From Streptomyces griseus subsp. griseus (GTDB taxonomy: Bacteria; Actinomycetota; Actinomycetes; Streptomycetales; Streptomycetaceae): 64,000 bases of DNA. The notes below the pieces were generated by a model. It searched no databases. It was not told the origin of the DNA and saw nothing but the letters and a program-made list of their open reading frames with translations. The stretch lies in contig NZ_CP032543.1 in the NCBI RefSeq assembly GCF_003610995.1, positions 1,426,001 through 1,490,000 of the forward strand, written 5' to 3'. Each line of letters starts with the position of its first letter. Within the stretch, counting starts at the first letter, position 1. This document shows positions 9,026 through 18,452 of this stretch, one piece after another. The position numbers and the translations under genes are program-made.

Positions 9026-10558
9026 TTGTCTGCTGTTCCCGGAGCCAACCCGCTCCGTGACGCACAGGACCGACGGCTCCCGCGTATCGCGGGGCCGTCG
9101 GGCCTGGTCATCTTTGGCGTCACGGGCGATTTGTCCCGTAAAAAGCTGATGCCTGCTGTCTACGACCTCGCCAACCGCGGCCTGCTGCCACCGGGCTTCT
9201 CGCTCATCGGCTTCGCGCGCCGCGACTGGGAGGACGAGGACTTCGCGCAGGTCGTCCACGACGCCGTCAAGGAGCACGCCCGTACGCCGTTCCGCGAGGA
9301 GGTCTGGCAGCAGCTCATCCAGGGGATGCGCTTCGTCCAGGGCAACTTCGACGACGACGAGGCCTTCGAGACGCTGAAGTCGACCATCCAGGACCTCGAC
9401 AAGGCACAGGGCACCGGAGGCAACTTCGCCTTCTACCTCTCCGTGCCGCCGAAGTTCTTCCCCAAGGTCGTCCAGCAGCTCAAGAAGCACGGCCTGGCCG
9501 ACCAGAAGGAGGGCTCCTGGCGGCGTGCCGTCATCGAGAAGCCCTTCGGCCACGACCTGGCCAGCGCGCAGGAGCTCAACCAGCTCGTGCACGACGTCTT
9601 CCCGCCCAACGAGGTCTTCCGGATCGACCACTACCTGGGGAAGGAGACGGTCCAGAACATCCTGGCGCTGCGGTTCGCCAACACGATGTGGGAGCCGATC
9701 TGGAACCGGTCCTACGTCGACCACGTACAGATCACGATGGCCGAGGACATCGGCATCGGCGGCCGGGCCGGCTACTACGACGGCATCGGCGCCGCCCGTG
9801 ACGTCATCCAGAACCACCTGCTCCAGCTGCTGGCGCTGACCGCGATGGAGGAGCCCGGCTCCTTCCACCCCAAGGCCCTGGTCGCCGAGAAGCTCAAGGT
9901 GCTCACCGCCGTGGAGCTGCCGGAGGACCTCGGTCTGCACACGGTGCGCGCCCAGTACGAGCACGCCTGGCAGGGCGGTCAGGAGGTCCTCGGCTACTGC
10001 GAGGAGGAGGGCATCGACCCCAAGTCGACGACCGACACCTACGCGGCGATCAAGCTGACGATCAACAACCGCCGCTGGGCCGGCGTGCCGTTCTACCTCC
10101 GTACCGGAAAGCGGCTCGGCCGCCGGGTCACGGAGATCGCGGTCGTCTTCAAGCGCGCCCCCTACCTGCCGTTCGAGTCCGGCGCCACGGAGGAGCTCGG
10201 CGGCAACGCCCTGGTCATCCGGGTCCAGCCGGACGAGGGCGTCACCGTGCGCTTCGGCTCCAAGGTCCCCGGCACCTCGATGGAGGTCCGGGACGTCACG
10301 ATGGACTTCGCGTACGGCGAGTCCTTCACGGAGTCCAGCCCGGAGGCGTACGAGCGGCTCCTGCTGGACGTGCTGCTCGGCGACGCCAACCTGTTCCCGC
10401 GCCACCAGGAGGTCGAGCTCTCCTGGACCATCCTCGACCCGATCGAGGCGTACTGGGACCAGCACGGCAAGCCCGCCAAGTACGCGGCCGGCACCTGGGG
10501 TCCGGCCGAGGCCGACGAGATGCTCGCACGTGACGGACGGAGCTGGAGGCGGCCATGA
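9026..10558 (+). CDS. zwf: Glucose-6-phosphate 1-dehydrogenase
   Basis: A 510-residue NADP-linked enzyme opening the oxidative branch of the pentose phosphate pathway. The dinucleotide motif VIFGVTGDLSRKKLMPA is at about residues 27-43 and the active-site signature RIDHYLGKE at about 208. The start is a TTG at 9026, with CGGAGG nine to ten bases upstream; no ATG or GTG fits better and the N-terminus SAVPGANPLRD is usual for streptomycetes. The stop overlaps the opcA start (ATGA), so it is coupled to its activator. Confidence 0.95.
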   Translation: MSAVPGANPLRDAQDRRLPRIAGPSGLVIFGVTGDLSRKKLMPAVYDLANRGLLPPGFSLIGFARRDWEDEDFAQVVHDAVKEHARTPFREEVWQQLIQGMRFVQGNFDDDEAFETLKSTIQDLDKAQGTGGNFAFYLSVPPKFFPKVVQQLKKHGLADQKEGSWRRAVIEKPFGHDLASAQELNQLVHDVFPPNEVFRIDHYLGKETVQNILALRFANTMWEPIWNRSYVDHVQITMAEDIGIGGRAGYYDGIGAARDVIQNHLLQLLALTAMEEPGSFHPKALVAEKLKVLTAVELPEDLGLHTVRAQYEHAWQGGQEVLGYCEEEGIDPKSTTDTYAAIKLTINNRRWAGVPFYLRTGKRLGRRVTEIAVVFKRAPYLPFESGATEELGGNALVIRVQPDEGVTVRFGSKVPGTSMEVRDVTMDFAYGESFTESSPEAYERLLLDVLLGDANLFPRHQEVELSWTILDPIEAYWDQHGKPAKYAAGTWGPAEADEMLARDGRSWRRP

Positions 10559-11580
10559 AGATCGATCTCACGGAAACCACATCCAGCAAGATCAACCAGG
10601 CGCTGGTCTCGGCCCGCCGGGCGATCGGCACCCCCGCCATCGGCATGGTGCTCACGCTGGTCATCGTCACCGACGAGGAGAACGCGTACGACGCGCTCAA
10701 GTCCGCCGGTGACGCCTCCCGCGAGCACCCCTCGCGGATCATCGCGGTGATCAAGCGGGTCAGCCGCTCGCCGCGCGCCCGGCGCGACGCACGCCTCGAC
10801 GCGGAGGTCCGGGTCGGCTCCGACGCGGGCACCGGCGAGACCGTGGTGCTGCGCCTCCACGGCGAACTGGCCAACCACGCCCAGTCGGTGGTGCTCCCGC
10901 TGCTGCTCCCCGACGCCCCGGTCGTGGTGTGGTGGCCCGAGGACGCGCCCGCCGACGCGGCGAAGGACCCGCTGGGCGCGCTCGCCCAGCGGCGGATCAC
11001 CGACGGCTACTCCGCCGAGCGCCCGCTGGACGAGCTGGCGGTGCGGGCGGCGACGTACAGCCCCGGCGACACCGACCTGGCCTGGACCCGGATCACCCCC
11101 TGGCGCTCCATGCTGGCCGCGGCCCTGGACCAGCAGCCCGCGCAGGTCATCGGGGCGACCGTCGAGGGCGAGAGCGACAACCCGAGCTGCGAACTGCTCG
11201 CGATGTGGCTCGCGGACCGGCTGGGCGTCCCGGTGGAGCGCACGTACTCCGAGGGGCCGGGGCTGACCGCCGTCCGGATGGAGACGAAGAACGGCGTCAT
11301 CGTCCTGGACCGGGCCGACGGCTCGCTGGCCACGCTCTCCATGCAGGGCCAGCCGGACCGCGCGGTGGCGCTCAAGCGCCGCGAGACCGCCGAGCTGCTG
11401 GCGGAGGAGCTGCGCCGGCTGGACCCGGACAACACCTACGAGTCCGCGGTGAAGTTCGGGGTGGAGAAGCTCCACACGGGCGGTGAGGTGAAGGCCGCGT
11501 CGGCGGAGAAGCCCGCCGAGGGCGAGCAGAAGGCGCCCGCCGCGAAGAAGGCCCCGGCGAAGAAGGCGGCCGCCAAGTGA
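10555..11580 (+). CDS. opcA: OpcA, allosteric effector of glucose-6-phosphate dehydrogenase
   Basis: A 341-residue protein required for assembly or activity of G6PDH in actinobacteria and cyanobacteria. The family segments PVVVWWPEDAP and WTRITPWRSMLAAALD are present. The last 25 residues are Lys/Ala-rich (KKAPAKKAAAK), a tail not needed for the fold. It overlaps zwf by four bases at the start and pgl by four at the end (GTGA), so zwf, opcA and pgl are made in step. Confidence 0.93.
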   Translation: MKIDLTETTSSKINQALVSARRAIGTPAIGMVLTLVIVTDEENAYDALKSAGDASREHPSRIIAVIKRVSRSPRARRDARLDAEVRVGSDAGTGETVVLRLHGELANHAQSVVLPLLLPDAPVVVWWPEDAPADAAKDPLGALAQRRITDGYSAERPLDELAVRAATYSPGDTDLAWTRITPWRSMLAAALDQQPAQVIGATVEGESDNPSCELLAMWLADRLGVPVERTYSEGPGLTAVRMETKNGVIVLDRADGSLATLSMQGQPDRAVALKRRETAELLAEELRRLDPDNTYESAVKFGVEKLHTGGEVKAASAEKPAEGEQKAPAAKKAPAKKAAAK

Positions 11581-12359
11581 CGCCTCCCCAGCTGGTCGTG
11601 CACCGCGACAAGGAGCTGATGGCGCAGGCGGCCGCGGCCCGGCTGATCACGAAGGTCGTGGACGCCCAGGCCGCCCGGGGCCATGCCTCGGTGGTGCTGA
11701 CCGGCGGGCGCAACGGCAACGGCCTGCTGGCCGCGCTCGCCGCCGCGCCCGCCCGGGACGCGGTCGACTGGGCACGGCTGGACCTGTGGTGGGGCGATGA
11801 GCGGTTCCTGCCCGAGGGCGACCCCGAGCGGAACGTCACCCAGGCCCGTGAGGCGCTCCTGGACGCGGTGCCCCTCGACCCGGCCCGGGTGCACGCGATG
11901 CCCGCGTCCGACGGCCCGTACGGCAAGGACGTGGACGAGGCGGCGGCGGCGTACGCGGCCGAACTCGCCGCCGCCGCGGGGCCGGAGGACCACGGCTCGG
12001 TGCCGTCGTTCGACGTGCTGATGCTGGGCGTCGGCCCGGACACGCATGTCGCCTCGCTCTTCCCGGAGCTGCCCGCGGTACGGGAGACCGAGCGCACCGT
12101 CGTCGGTGTGCACGGGGCCCCCAAGCCGCCGCCGGTGCGGGTCTCGCTCACGCTCCCCGCGATCCGCGCGGCGCGTGAGGTGTGGCTGCTGGCGGCGGGC
12201 GAGGACAAGGCGGAGGCGGCGGCCATCGCCCTGTCCGGGGCCGGGGAGATCCAGGCCCCCGCGGCGGGCGCGTACGGCCGCAGCCGGACGCTCTGGCTGC
12301 TGGACGCGGCGGCGGCCTCGCAGCTGCCGCGCGCGCTGTATCCGCCGGCGTCCGCCTGA
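11577..12359 (+). CDS. pgl: 6-phosphogluconolactonase
   Basis: A 260-residue enzyme of the NagB/DevB fold that hydrolyses 6-phosphogluconolactone, the G6PDH product. Motifs seen are VVLTGGRNGNGLLAAL (phosphate loop), WARLDLWWGDERFLPEGDPERN, and FDVLMLGVGPDTHVASLFP. The GTG start is in the GTGA overlap with opcA. It ends the pentose phosphate operon, followed by a strong hairpin. Confidence 0.94.
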   Translation: MTPPQLVVHRDKELMAQAAAARLITKVVDAQAARGHASVVLTGGRNGNGLLAALAAAPARDAVDWARLDLWWGDERFLPEGDPERNVTQAREALLDAVPLDPARVHAMPASDGPYGKDVDEAAAAYAAELAAAAGPEDHGSVPSFDVLMLGVGPDTHVASLFPELPAVRETERTVVGVHGAPKPPPVRVSLTLPAIRAAREVWLLAAGEDKAEAAAIALSGAGEIQAPAAGAYGRSRTLWLLDAAAASQLPRALYPPASA

Positions 12360-12370
12360 CCGTACGCATG

Positions 12371-12410
12371 ACCAGGCCCGGCCCGCCCTTCCCGGCGGGC
12401 CGGGCCTGGT
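12371..12410 (+). terminator. Terminator of the tkt-pgl operon
   Basis: A 17-bp perfect stem (12371-12387 with 12394-12410) and six-base loop, 12 bases after the pgl stop. Confidence 0.82.
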
Positions 12411-12428
12411 GCGTGAAAGGCTCGCCCC

Positions 12429-12791
12429 ATGGTGCATATCGGAACCGTGGTGATGGGCGCGAGCGACGTACGACGCGCCGCCGCCTTCTGGAAGGCCGCG
12501 CTCACCTACACCGAGCGCGAACCGGGAACGGACGACTGGGTGGTGCTGGTCCCGGTCGAGGGGCCCGGCGTCGGGCTGTCGCTGGGCCGTTCCACCTCGC
12601 CCGTGCAGGAGGTCCCCCGGGTCCACCTCGACCTCTACTCCGCCGCGCAGGAGGCCGAGGTGGAACGGCTGATCGCGCTGGGCGCCGAGCGGGTCGCGTG
12701 GGAGCTCTACCCGCCGGACCCGGACTTCGTGGTCCTCGCCGACACCGAGGGCAACCGCTTCTGCGTCATCGACACGACGCACGGCGGCTGA
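12429..12791 (+). CDS. VOC-superfamily (glyoxalase/bleomycin-resistance-like) protein
   Basis: A 120-residue single VOC domain made of two beta-alpha-beta-beta-beta units: VHIGTVVMGASDVRRAAAFWKAAL, then PRVHLDLYSAAQEAEVERLIALGAERV, ending DPEG-type LADTEGNRFCVIDT. The likely metal ligands are His3, His67 and a Glu in TEGN. The ATG at 12429 follows AAAGG by eight bases. It is a stand-alone gene between two terminated transcripts. The substrate cannot be told. Confidence 0.82.
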   Translation: MVHIGTVVMGASDVRRAAAFWKAALTYTEREPGTDDWVVLVPVEGPGVGLSLGRSTSPVQEVPRVHLDLYSAAQEAEVERLIALGAERVAWELYPPDPDFVVLADTEGNRFCVIDTTHGG

Positions 12792-12803
12792 GAAGCCCGT
12801 ACA

Positions 12804-13649
12804 TCAGAGGATGACCTGGTCCGTGCCCTGCTCCAGCTGGGTGATCGCGGCCCGGCAAGCACCCACGAACCGGTCGAAGACCGCGGTCGTACTGCCGGCC
12901 CGGCCCGCCCGGGTGTTGACCGTGAACATGGCGGCGCGCAGCTCCGTGGTGAGCTCCAGCTGACCGCCCCGGGACAGCATGGTGCGGTTGACGGGGTTGG
13001 TGGGGTTGACCCCGGCCAGGTCGGGTGTCTCGTTCCCGTCCCGCCAGGCGATGCCCACCGTGTCGAACTCCGCCTTGAGCAGGGTCTTGAAGCGGGTGTT
13101 GAGCCCGCCGACCACCACGGCCTGCGGGACGGTGCCCGCCTGTGCCGCCGTACAGCCGTGCAGGCTCAGGACGTTGAGGCTGCCGGCCGCCATGGAGAGG
13201 GCGACATGGTCGTCGCAGTTCTTGGCGGTGACGTGCAGGTCGCGGTTGCCCGAGGCGCGCAGCCCCTCGAACATCCAGTAGTCGTGCACCCCGTGGCCGT
13301 CCTGGAGCGGGGCGAGGGTGGCCGGGTGGTAGCCGGCTACGGCGAGGCAGAGTTCGGAGGTGCCGGTCTCGATGCCGCCCCCGTGCAGGGCCATGACGGT
13401 GGTCCGGTGGTACGGGTATCTCTGCGGTGTCGAGTGGTCGACGTACTCGTGTCTCTTGTAGCGGCGGGCGAACTCGACGCCCTCCTGCCCGGCGAGCTTC
13501 TTGTAGAGGTCGGTGTTGGAGGTGTAGATGTCCAGATCGTCGGTGGCGTGGGCGTGGGCGGGGGTCGCGGTGAGCGAGCCGAGCAGCGGGCCGCTGACGG
13601 CGGCGGTGGCCAGGGCGGTGAGCACCGTACGACGGTGGGTGAAGGTCAT
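12804..13649 (-). CDS. Secreted poly-gamma-glutamate hydrolase-like protein (Tat signal)
   Basis: A 281-residue exported protein. The N-terminus HRRTVLTALATAAVSGPLLG with an AHAHA cleavage site looks like a twin-arginine signal. The mature part has MALHGGGIETGTSELCLAVAG, the His/Glu zinc-type motif of the phage-derived poly-gamma-glutamate hydrolase family (DUF867), plus NLHVTA-like and VVVGGLNTRF segments. Such enzymes cut poly-gamma-glutamate; a role outside the cell wall is inferred. It overlaps nothing and is convergent with the VOC gene (12-bp gap). Confidence 0.75.
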   Translation of the reverse strand: MTFTHRRTVLTALATAAVSGPLLGSLTATPAHAHATDDLDIYTSNTDLYKKLAGQEGVEFARRYKRHEYVDHSTPQRYPYHRTTVMALHGGGIETGTSELCLAVAGYHPATLAPLQDGHGVHDYWMFEGLRASGNRDLHVTAKNCDDHVALSMAAGSLNVLSLHGCTAAQAGTVPQAVVVGGLNTRFKTLLKAEFDTVGIAWRDGNETPDLAGVNPTNPVNRTMLSRGGQLELTTELRAAMFTVNTRAGRAGSTTAVFDRFVGACRAAITQLEQGTDQVIL

Positions 13650-13719
13650 GATCGCTATCGTCGCCGACAGCGGTCCGGCTACCCAGGAGGTAGGTCGTGC
13701 CGTACGTCACGGGCGGCCG

Positions 13720-13860
13720 GGGCGCACATCGTGCTCCGAAGCCCTACGTCACGCGCCAGGGCGCACTCGTGTTCCAGGGCCGTCCCTCTCACCCGCCGGG
13801 GCGCACGTCCCGCTCCAGGGCCGTCCCTCTCACCCGCCGGGGCGCACGTCACGCTCCAGG
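13720..13860. repeat. Degenerate 39-41 bp tandem repeat, four units
   Basis: Four units each begin GGGCGCAC (13720, 13759, 13799, 13840). The two best copies, 13773-13813 and 13814-13854, have a 41-bp period and differ at one base. The unit contains the last codons and stop of the following minus-strand PH-domain gene, so the 3' end of that gene has been duplicated downstream several times. The outer copies have diverged. Confidence 0.8.
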
Positions 13861-15350
13861 AAGGGCTCCAGCAGCCCGGGGACGGCCTCGGCTGCGAAGG
13901 CGAGGCCCTCGGACGTGCCGGTGTCGTACGCCGTGTACGCACCCGCTCCGGCGGCCGTCGTGGCCGTGACGCTGATCAGCCCCGCCCGCCGCTGGAAGTA
14001 CGACTGCTTGACGGTCCAGCCGATCACCCCGGCCCGCTCCAGAGCGGCGGTGGAACGGCGGAGCGTGCCGGAGCGGGTCACCAGGTAGCGGCCGGAGAGC
14101 GCGTGGCCGAGGTTGCGGTACGCGTCCAGGGCGAGCGCCACCGCGAGCGGCAGGGACACCGCCGCGCAGCCGAGCGCGAGCCACAGGAGTACGGGGGTGA
14201 GGAGCGCCCCGAGGACGGTGAGCAGCAGGAGCGGGGCGAGGGCGGCGGCGAGCGACCAGCGCAGTCGGCGGCCGCGGGCGGCCGGGGGATGGCGGGTCAG
14301 CGGGGCGCCGGTCGGCGTGGCCTCCTCGCGGAGTATCGCGGCGGCGACGGAGTCGGCCAGCGGGCGCGGCACGGCCGGGAGGACCGTGTTGTGGTCGGCG
14401 TTCCGGGACTCGTCGTCCTGGGCGAGGCCGGTGGTGATGGCGTCCAGCCGGGCGGCGCCGAGCAGCCGTACGCCGAGGGGTTCGACGAGGTCCACGCCGC
14501 GCAGCCGGGCCTCCTCGACGGAGATGGACCGGGAGGTGAACAGCCCGCGCCGGACCCGGATGGTGCCGCCGGGCTCGCGCTCCAGGCGGTAGTTCCACCA
14601 CATCTCGGTCCAGAGGCCGAGCGCCCCGACCACACCTGCGGCCAGGGCGGCCCCGACGAGGACGACGATCACCCAGAGGAGCGGGGTCTCCCGGAAGCGG
14701 TCGCCGACCCAGGCGATGACCTCGCCCTGCGCCCCCACCCACTCGCTGATCTGCATGACGGCCCCGACGGCCGCGCCGCCGAGCATGGGGGCGAGGAAGG
14801 AGACCGGTGCGTAGCGGATCCAGCGCGGGTCGAGGGAGGCCAGCTCGCCGTCGCGGTGGGAGCCGGGGGGTGTGACGGTGGCGCGTTCCAGCAGGAGGCG
14901 GCGGAGCCGTTCGCCCTCGGCGCGGGTGACCGGGTCCAGCTCCAGGGTGGAGTCGCCGCCCTGCTCGCCGGTGCCGATCCTGACGGTGACGAGGCCGAGG
15001 AGGCGCAGCAGCAGGTTGGCGGTGAGGTCGACGGTGCGGACGCGCTCACGGGCCAGGGAGCGGCGTTTGACGAGGAGGAGGCCGGTGTGGAGGTCGACGC
15101 GCTCCTCGCCGATGCGGTAGCGGGTGCGGTGCCAGCGGACCCGGTCGGCACCCGCCGCGACCCCGGTGACCAGCACGGCGGCCGCGAGCACCCAGAGGAC
15201 CGCGCCGGGGAGCCCGAGCCAGTTGGCGAGCCCGAGGGTGGCCGGGAGGGCGGCACCGGCGACGACGCCCGCGACGACGAGGGCGGTGACCCAGACCGTA
15301 CGGGGGTCGAGGCGGCGCCAGTCGTCGTACGGGGTCCGCGGGGTGCTCAC
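13830..15350 (-). CDS. Membrane protein with tandem bacterial PH domains (YdbT-like)
   Basis: A 506-residue protein with paired hydrophobic helices near the N-terminus (TVWVTALVVAGVVAG ... AVLWVLAAAVLVTGVAAG), a second set around residues 215-245 and a third around 395-440. Each is followed by a PH-like beta domain (YRIGEERVDLHTGLLLVKRRSLARERVRTVDL; RVRRGLFTSRSISVEEARLRGVDLVEPL; YLVTRSGTLRRSTAALERAGVIGWTVKQS). This matches the YdbT family. GTG at 15350 overlaps the stop of the upstream YdbS-like gene, so both form a coupled pair. Function is not established; a membrane stress role is only a guess. Confidence 0.82.
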   Translation of the reverse strand: MSTPRTPYDDWRRLDPRTVWVTALVVAGVVAGAALPATLGLANWLGLPGAVLWVLAAAVLVTGVAAGADRVRWHRTRYRIGEERVDLHTGLLLVKRRSLARERVRTVDLTANLLLRLLGLVTVRIGTGEQGGDSTLELDPVTRAEGERLRRLLLERATVTPPGSHRDGELASLDPRWIRYAPVSFLAPMLGGAAVGAVMQISEWVGAQGEVIAWVGDRFRETPLLWVIVVLVGAALAAGVVGALGLWTEMWWNYRLEREPGGTIRVRRGLFTSRSISVEEARLRGVDLVEPLGVRLLGAARLDAITTGLAQDDESRNADHNTVLPAVPRPLADSVAAAILREEATPTGAPLTRHPPAARGRRLRWSLAAALAPLLLLTVLGALLTPVLLWLALGCAAVSLPLAVALALDAYRNLGHALSGRYLVTRSGTLRRSTAALERAGVIGWTVKQSYFQRRAGLISVTATTAAGAGAYTAYDTGTSEGLAFAAEAVPGLLEPFLERDVRPGG

Positions 15351-15856
15351 GTGGCGTCGCCGGGGGTGTCGCGGGTGATGCGGGTGAGCCGTTCGGCCAG
15401 TTCGGCGGCGACCTCGTGGTCCAGGCCCTCGATCCGTACCGCGCCCTTGGAGGAGGCGGTGGTGACCGTGACCGTGGCGAGCCGGCAGAGCTGTTCCAGC
15501 GGGCCGCGCACGGTGTCCACGGTCTGGATGCGCGACATGGGCGCGATCCGCGACTCCTGCCAGAAGAACCCGGTGCGTACGTAGACGGCGTCCTCGGTGA
15601 CCTCCCAGCGGTGGGTGCGGAACCACCAGAGCGGGAGGAGGACGGCGGCCCCACCGCCCGCCGCGGCGAACACCGCGGCGGACAGCAGGAGCCAGAAGCG
15701 GGCGGGCTCGATCAGCGCGCCCAGGACGGCCGACGGCACGACGGGCACGGCGGTCATCAGCAGCCACTGGACCCGCCACCAGCCCACGACCCGCTCGTTC
15801 AGCGTGTTGCGCGGCGGTCGCAGCCGTATCTCCGCCGTCCCCTCCCTCACCGGCAT
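15347..15856 (-). CDS. Membrane protein with bacterial PH domain (YdbS-like)
   Basis: A 169-residue protein with two N-terminal membrane helices (VQWLLMTAVPVVPSAVLGALI and FWLLLSAAVFAAAGGGAAVLLPL) and one PH-like domain (WEVTEDAVYVRTGFFWQESRIAPMSRIQTVDTVRGPLEQLCRLATVTVTT). The RIAPMSRIQTVD segment is the family signature. It is the first gene of a two-gene unit with the YdbT-like protein, joined by a GTGA overlap. Its ATG lies only four bases after the stop of pgi, so it may be read from the pgi transcript. Confidence 0.83.
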   Translation of the reverse strand: MPVREGTAEIRLRPPRNTLNERVVGWWRVQWLLMTAVPVVPSAVLGALIEPARFWLLLSAAVFAAAGGGAAVLLPLWWFRTHRWEVTEDAVYVRTGFFWQESRIAPMSRIQTVDTVRGPLEQLCRLATVTVTTASSKGAVRIEGLDHEVAAELAERLTRITRDTPGDAT

Positions 15857-15860
15857 GGGC

Positions 15861-17513
15861 TCAGCGCCCCCGCAGGGTGCGGTAGGCGGCGACCAGGGCG
15901 GCGGTGGAGCTGTCGAGTTCCCCGGTGGAGGCCTCGCCGGTCAGCACGGGCTCGATCTTCTTGGCGAGGACCTTGCCGAGTTCGACGCCCCACTGGTCGA
16001 AGGAGTCGATGTCCCAGATGGCGCCCTGGACGAAGACCTTGTGCTCGTAGAGCGCGATGAGCTGGCCGAGGACCGAGGGGGTCAGCTTGTCGGCGAGGAT
16101 CGTCGTCGTCGGGTGGTTGCCCCGGAACGTCTTGTGCGGGACGAGCTCCTCGGGCACGCCCTCCGCGCGGACCTCGTCGGGCGTCTTGCCGAAGGCGAGC
16201 GCCTGGGTCTGGGCGAAGAAGTTGGCCATCAGCAGGTCGTGCTGGGCGATCAGACCCGGCAGCAGGTCGTGGACCGGGGCGGCGAAACCGATGAAGTCCG
16301 CAGGGATCATCTTGGTGCCCTGGTGGATCAACTGGTAGTACGCGTGCTGCCCGTTGGTGCCGGGCGTGCCCCAGACGACCGGGCCGGTCTGCCAGTCGAC
16401 GCGGTCGCCCTGGCGGTCGACGGACTTGCCGTTGGACTCCATGTCCAGCTGCTGGAGGTAAGCGGTGAACTTGGACAGGTAGTGGCTGTAGGGCAGCACC
16501 GCGTGCGACTGGGCGTCGAAGAAGTTGCCGTACCAGACGCCGAGCAGGCCGAGCAGGAGCGGGGCGTTCTCCTCGGCGGGCGCTGTGCGGAAGTGCTCGT
16601 CGACCAGGTGGAAGCCGTCCAGCATCTCGCGGAACCGGTCCGGGCCGATGGCGATCATCAGCGACAGGCCGATCGCGGAGTCGTAGGAGTAGCGACCGCC
16701 GACCCAGTCCCAGAACTCGAACATGTTGGCCGTGTCGATGCCGAACTCTTCGACCTTCTCCGCGTTGGTCGACAGCGCCACGAAGTGCTGCGCGACGGCG
16801 TCCTGACCGGCCCGCAGCTCGGTGAGGAGCCAGTCCCGGGCGGAGGTGGCGTTGGTGATCGTCTCGATCGTGGTGAACGTCTTCGAGGCGACGATGAACA
16901 GCGTCTCGGCCGGGTCCAGGTCGCGGACCGCCTCATGGAGGTCGGCGCCGTCGACGTTGGAGACGAACCGGACGGTGAGCGAGCGGTCCGTGAAGGAGCG
17001 CAGCACCTCGTACGCCATGGCGGGGCCGAGGTCGGAGCCGCCGATGCCGATGTTCACGACGTTCTTGATGGGCTTGCCGGTGTGGCCGGTCCACTCACCG
17101 GCCCTGACCTTGTTGGCGAAGGCGGCCATCCTGTCCAGGACGGCGTGCACGGCGGGCACGACGTTCTCGCCGTCGACCTCGATCACGGCTCCGCGCGGGG
17201 CGCGCAGCGCGGTGTGCAGGACGGCCCGGTCCTCGGTGGTGTTGATCTTCTCGCCGCGGAACATCGCGTCCCGCAGATCGGCGACCCCGGTCGCGGCGGC
17301 GAGCTCGCGCAGCAGGCGCAGCGTCTCGTCGGTGACCAGGTGCTTGGAGTAGTCGAGGTGGAGGTCGCCGACCCGGAGGGTGTAGGCGGTGCCCCGGTCC
17401 GGCTGCTGCGCGAAGAGTTCGCGCAACTGGGTCGCGCCGAACCCCTCACGGTGCTTGGCGAGAGCCGTCCACTCGGGGGTCTGGTTGAGCTTGGTTCGGC
17501 TTGCTGCGTTCAT
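15861..17513 (-). CDS. pgi: Glucose-6-phosphate isomerase
   Basis: A 550-residue enzyme converting glucose 6-phosphate to fructose 6-phosphate. Seen are [16 protein letters not shown], the phosphate-binding SKTFTTIET, the catalytic Glu region [18 protein letters not shown], and the C-terminal [14 protein letters not shown] signature. Length matches the family. The ATG at 17513 has a weak ribosome site; the N-terminus [15 protein letters not shown] is standard. It links glycolysis with the pentose phosphate operon 3.5 kb away. Confidence 0.95.
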   Translation of the reverse strand: MNAASRTKLNQTPEWTALAKHREGFGATQLRELFAQQPDRGTAYTLRVGDLHLDYSKHLVTDETLRLLRELAAATGVADLRDAMFRGEKINTTEDRAVLHTALRAPRGAVIEVDGENVVPAVHAVLDRMAAFANKVRAGEWTGHTGKPIKNVVNIGIGGSDLGPAMAYEVLRSFTDRSLTVRFVSNVDGADLHEAVRDLDPAETLFIVASKTFTTIETITNATSARDWLLTELRAGQDAVAQHFVALSTNAEKVEEFGIDTANMFEFWDWVGGRYSYDSAIGLSLMIAIGPDRFREMLDGFHLVDEHFRTAPAEENAPLLLGLLGVWYGNFFDAQSHAVLPYSHYLSKFTAYLQQLDMESNGKSVDRQGDRVDWQTGPVVWGTPGTNGQHAYYQLIHQGTKMIPADFIGFAAPVHDLLPGLIAQHDLLMANFFAQTQALAFGKTPDEVRAEGVPEELVPHKTFRGNHPTTTILADKLTPSVLGQLIALYEHKVFVQGAIWDIDSFDQWGVELGKVLAKKIEPVLTGEASTGELDSSTAALVAAYRTLRGR

Positions 17514-17624
17514 CCCGGATATCAGCCCACTTCTTCTTGTACGTCAGCATCCCCGCTGCCCCTCCAACCTAATTGATCGAGGACGCGGGCGGCGCGGACG
17601 CGAGCCAGGACGGGGCAAAGCAGT

Positions 17625-17655
17625 CCGGCCGGACACCCGTGGGGTGTCCGGCCGG
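17625..17655 (-). terminator. Terminator of the rbpA-like gene
   Basis: A 14-bp perfect stem (17625-17638 with 17642-17655) and GTG loop, between the rbpA-like stop and the pgi start. Confidence 0.75.
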
Positions 17656-17724
17656 TGAACGACAGGGGTGGTGCGTGGAGCTGTAGGGACCGGGGAGCGG
17701 CTGGACGGCCGTACGGACCGGGGG

Positions 17725-18060
17725 CTAGATCTCGCCGCGCAGCTTGGCCAGGGCCTCGGCGAGGATGGCCTCGCCGTCCTCGTCGCTGCGCCGCTCACGT
17801 ACGTACGCGAGGTGCGTCTTGTACGGCTCGGTGCGGGGCGGGTCCGGGGGGCTGTCCTTGTCCTGGCCGGCCGGGAAGCCGCAGCGCGGGCAGTCCCAGG
17901 TGTCCGGCACCTGCGCGTCATGGGCGAAGCTCGGCTGCGTCTCGTGCCCGTTCGAGCACCAGAAGGAGATGCGGAGGCGCGGCGCGGACTCGCCCCGCTC
18001 GGCCTCACCCATCGGCCCCGCTCCGACCCGGCTTCCCCGGATCGCGTTGCCACTTGCCAC
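17725..18060 (-). CDS. RbpA-family RNA polymerase-binding protein
   Basis: A 111-residue protein of the RbpA family. It has the zinc-type core with FWCSNGHE and WDCPRCGFPA, then a basic linker and a C-terminal sigma-interaction helix pair (KTHLAYVRERRSDEDGEAILAEALAKLRG). RbpA binds the housekeeping sigma factor and stabilises the open complex. Streptomycetes carry a principal RbpA elsewhere; the N-terminus and core here differ from what I recall of it, so this is called a paralogue. The GTG at 18060 has GGGAG nine bases upstream. Its neighbour is secG, 109 bp upstream on the same strand. Confidence 0.82.
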   Translation of the reverse strand: MASGNAIRGSRVGAGPMGEAERGESAPRLRISFWCSNGHETQPSFAHDAQVPDTWDCPRCGFPAGQDKDSPPDPPRTEPYKTHLAYVRERRSDEDGEAILAEALAKLRGEI

Positions 18061-18169
18061 GGTCGTAACTCCCTGCGTGATGGTGCTCGAAGATGCCCCA
18101 GTCTACGTAAGGCCCAACGCGCGTCCAGTGAAAGGAGTTACACCCTCACCGGCAATCGCGGACGACGGG

Positions 18170-18406
18170 TCAGTCACCCAGCTTGACCAGCAGGCCGAGC
18201 ACCACGACGCACGCGAACCAGACCAGACCGACCACGACCGTGATGCGGTCGAGGTTACGTTCGGCGACGGAGGAGCCACCGACGGAGGACTGCATTCCGC
18301 CACCGAACATGTCGGAGAGGCCGCCGCCCTTGCCCTTGTGCATGAGCACCAGCAGCATCAGCAGCAGGCTGAAGACGATCAGAGCGATCTGGAACGCCAT
18401 AACCAC
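18170..18406 (-). CDS. secG: Preprotein translocase subunit SecG
   Basis: A 78-residue membrane protein with two hydrophobic helices (FQIALIVFSLLLMLLVLMH and ITVVVGLVWFACVVVLGLLV) joined by the GKGGGLSDMFGGG loop that defines SecG. It sits with SecYE in the translocon. GTG at 18406 is preferred because AGGG lies seven bases upstream; an ATG two codons later is possible. Gene order tpiA-secG is usual in actinobacteria. Confidence 0.92.
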   Translation of the reverse strand: MVMAFQIALIVFSLLLMLLVLMHKGKGGGLSDMFGGGMQSSVGGSSVAERNLDRITVVVGLVWFACVVVLGLLVKLGD

Positions 18407-18452
18407 GGCTGGTCCCTACTTTCAGAATTCTCGACTACTGCCTGTACGTACA

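Noticed and set aside
13691..13860. CRISPR array
   Set aside because: Units are contiguous with no unique spacers and include a gene end; there are no cas genes.
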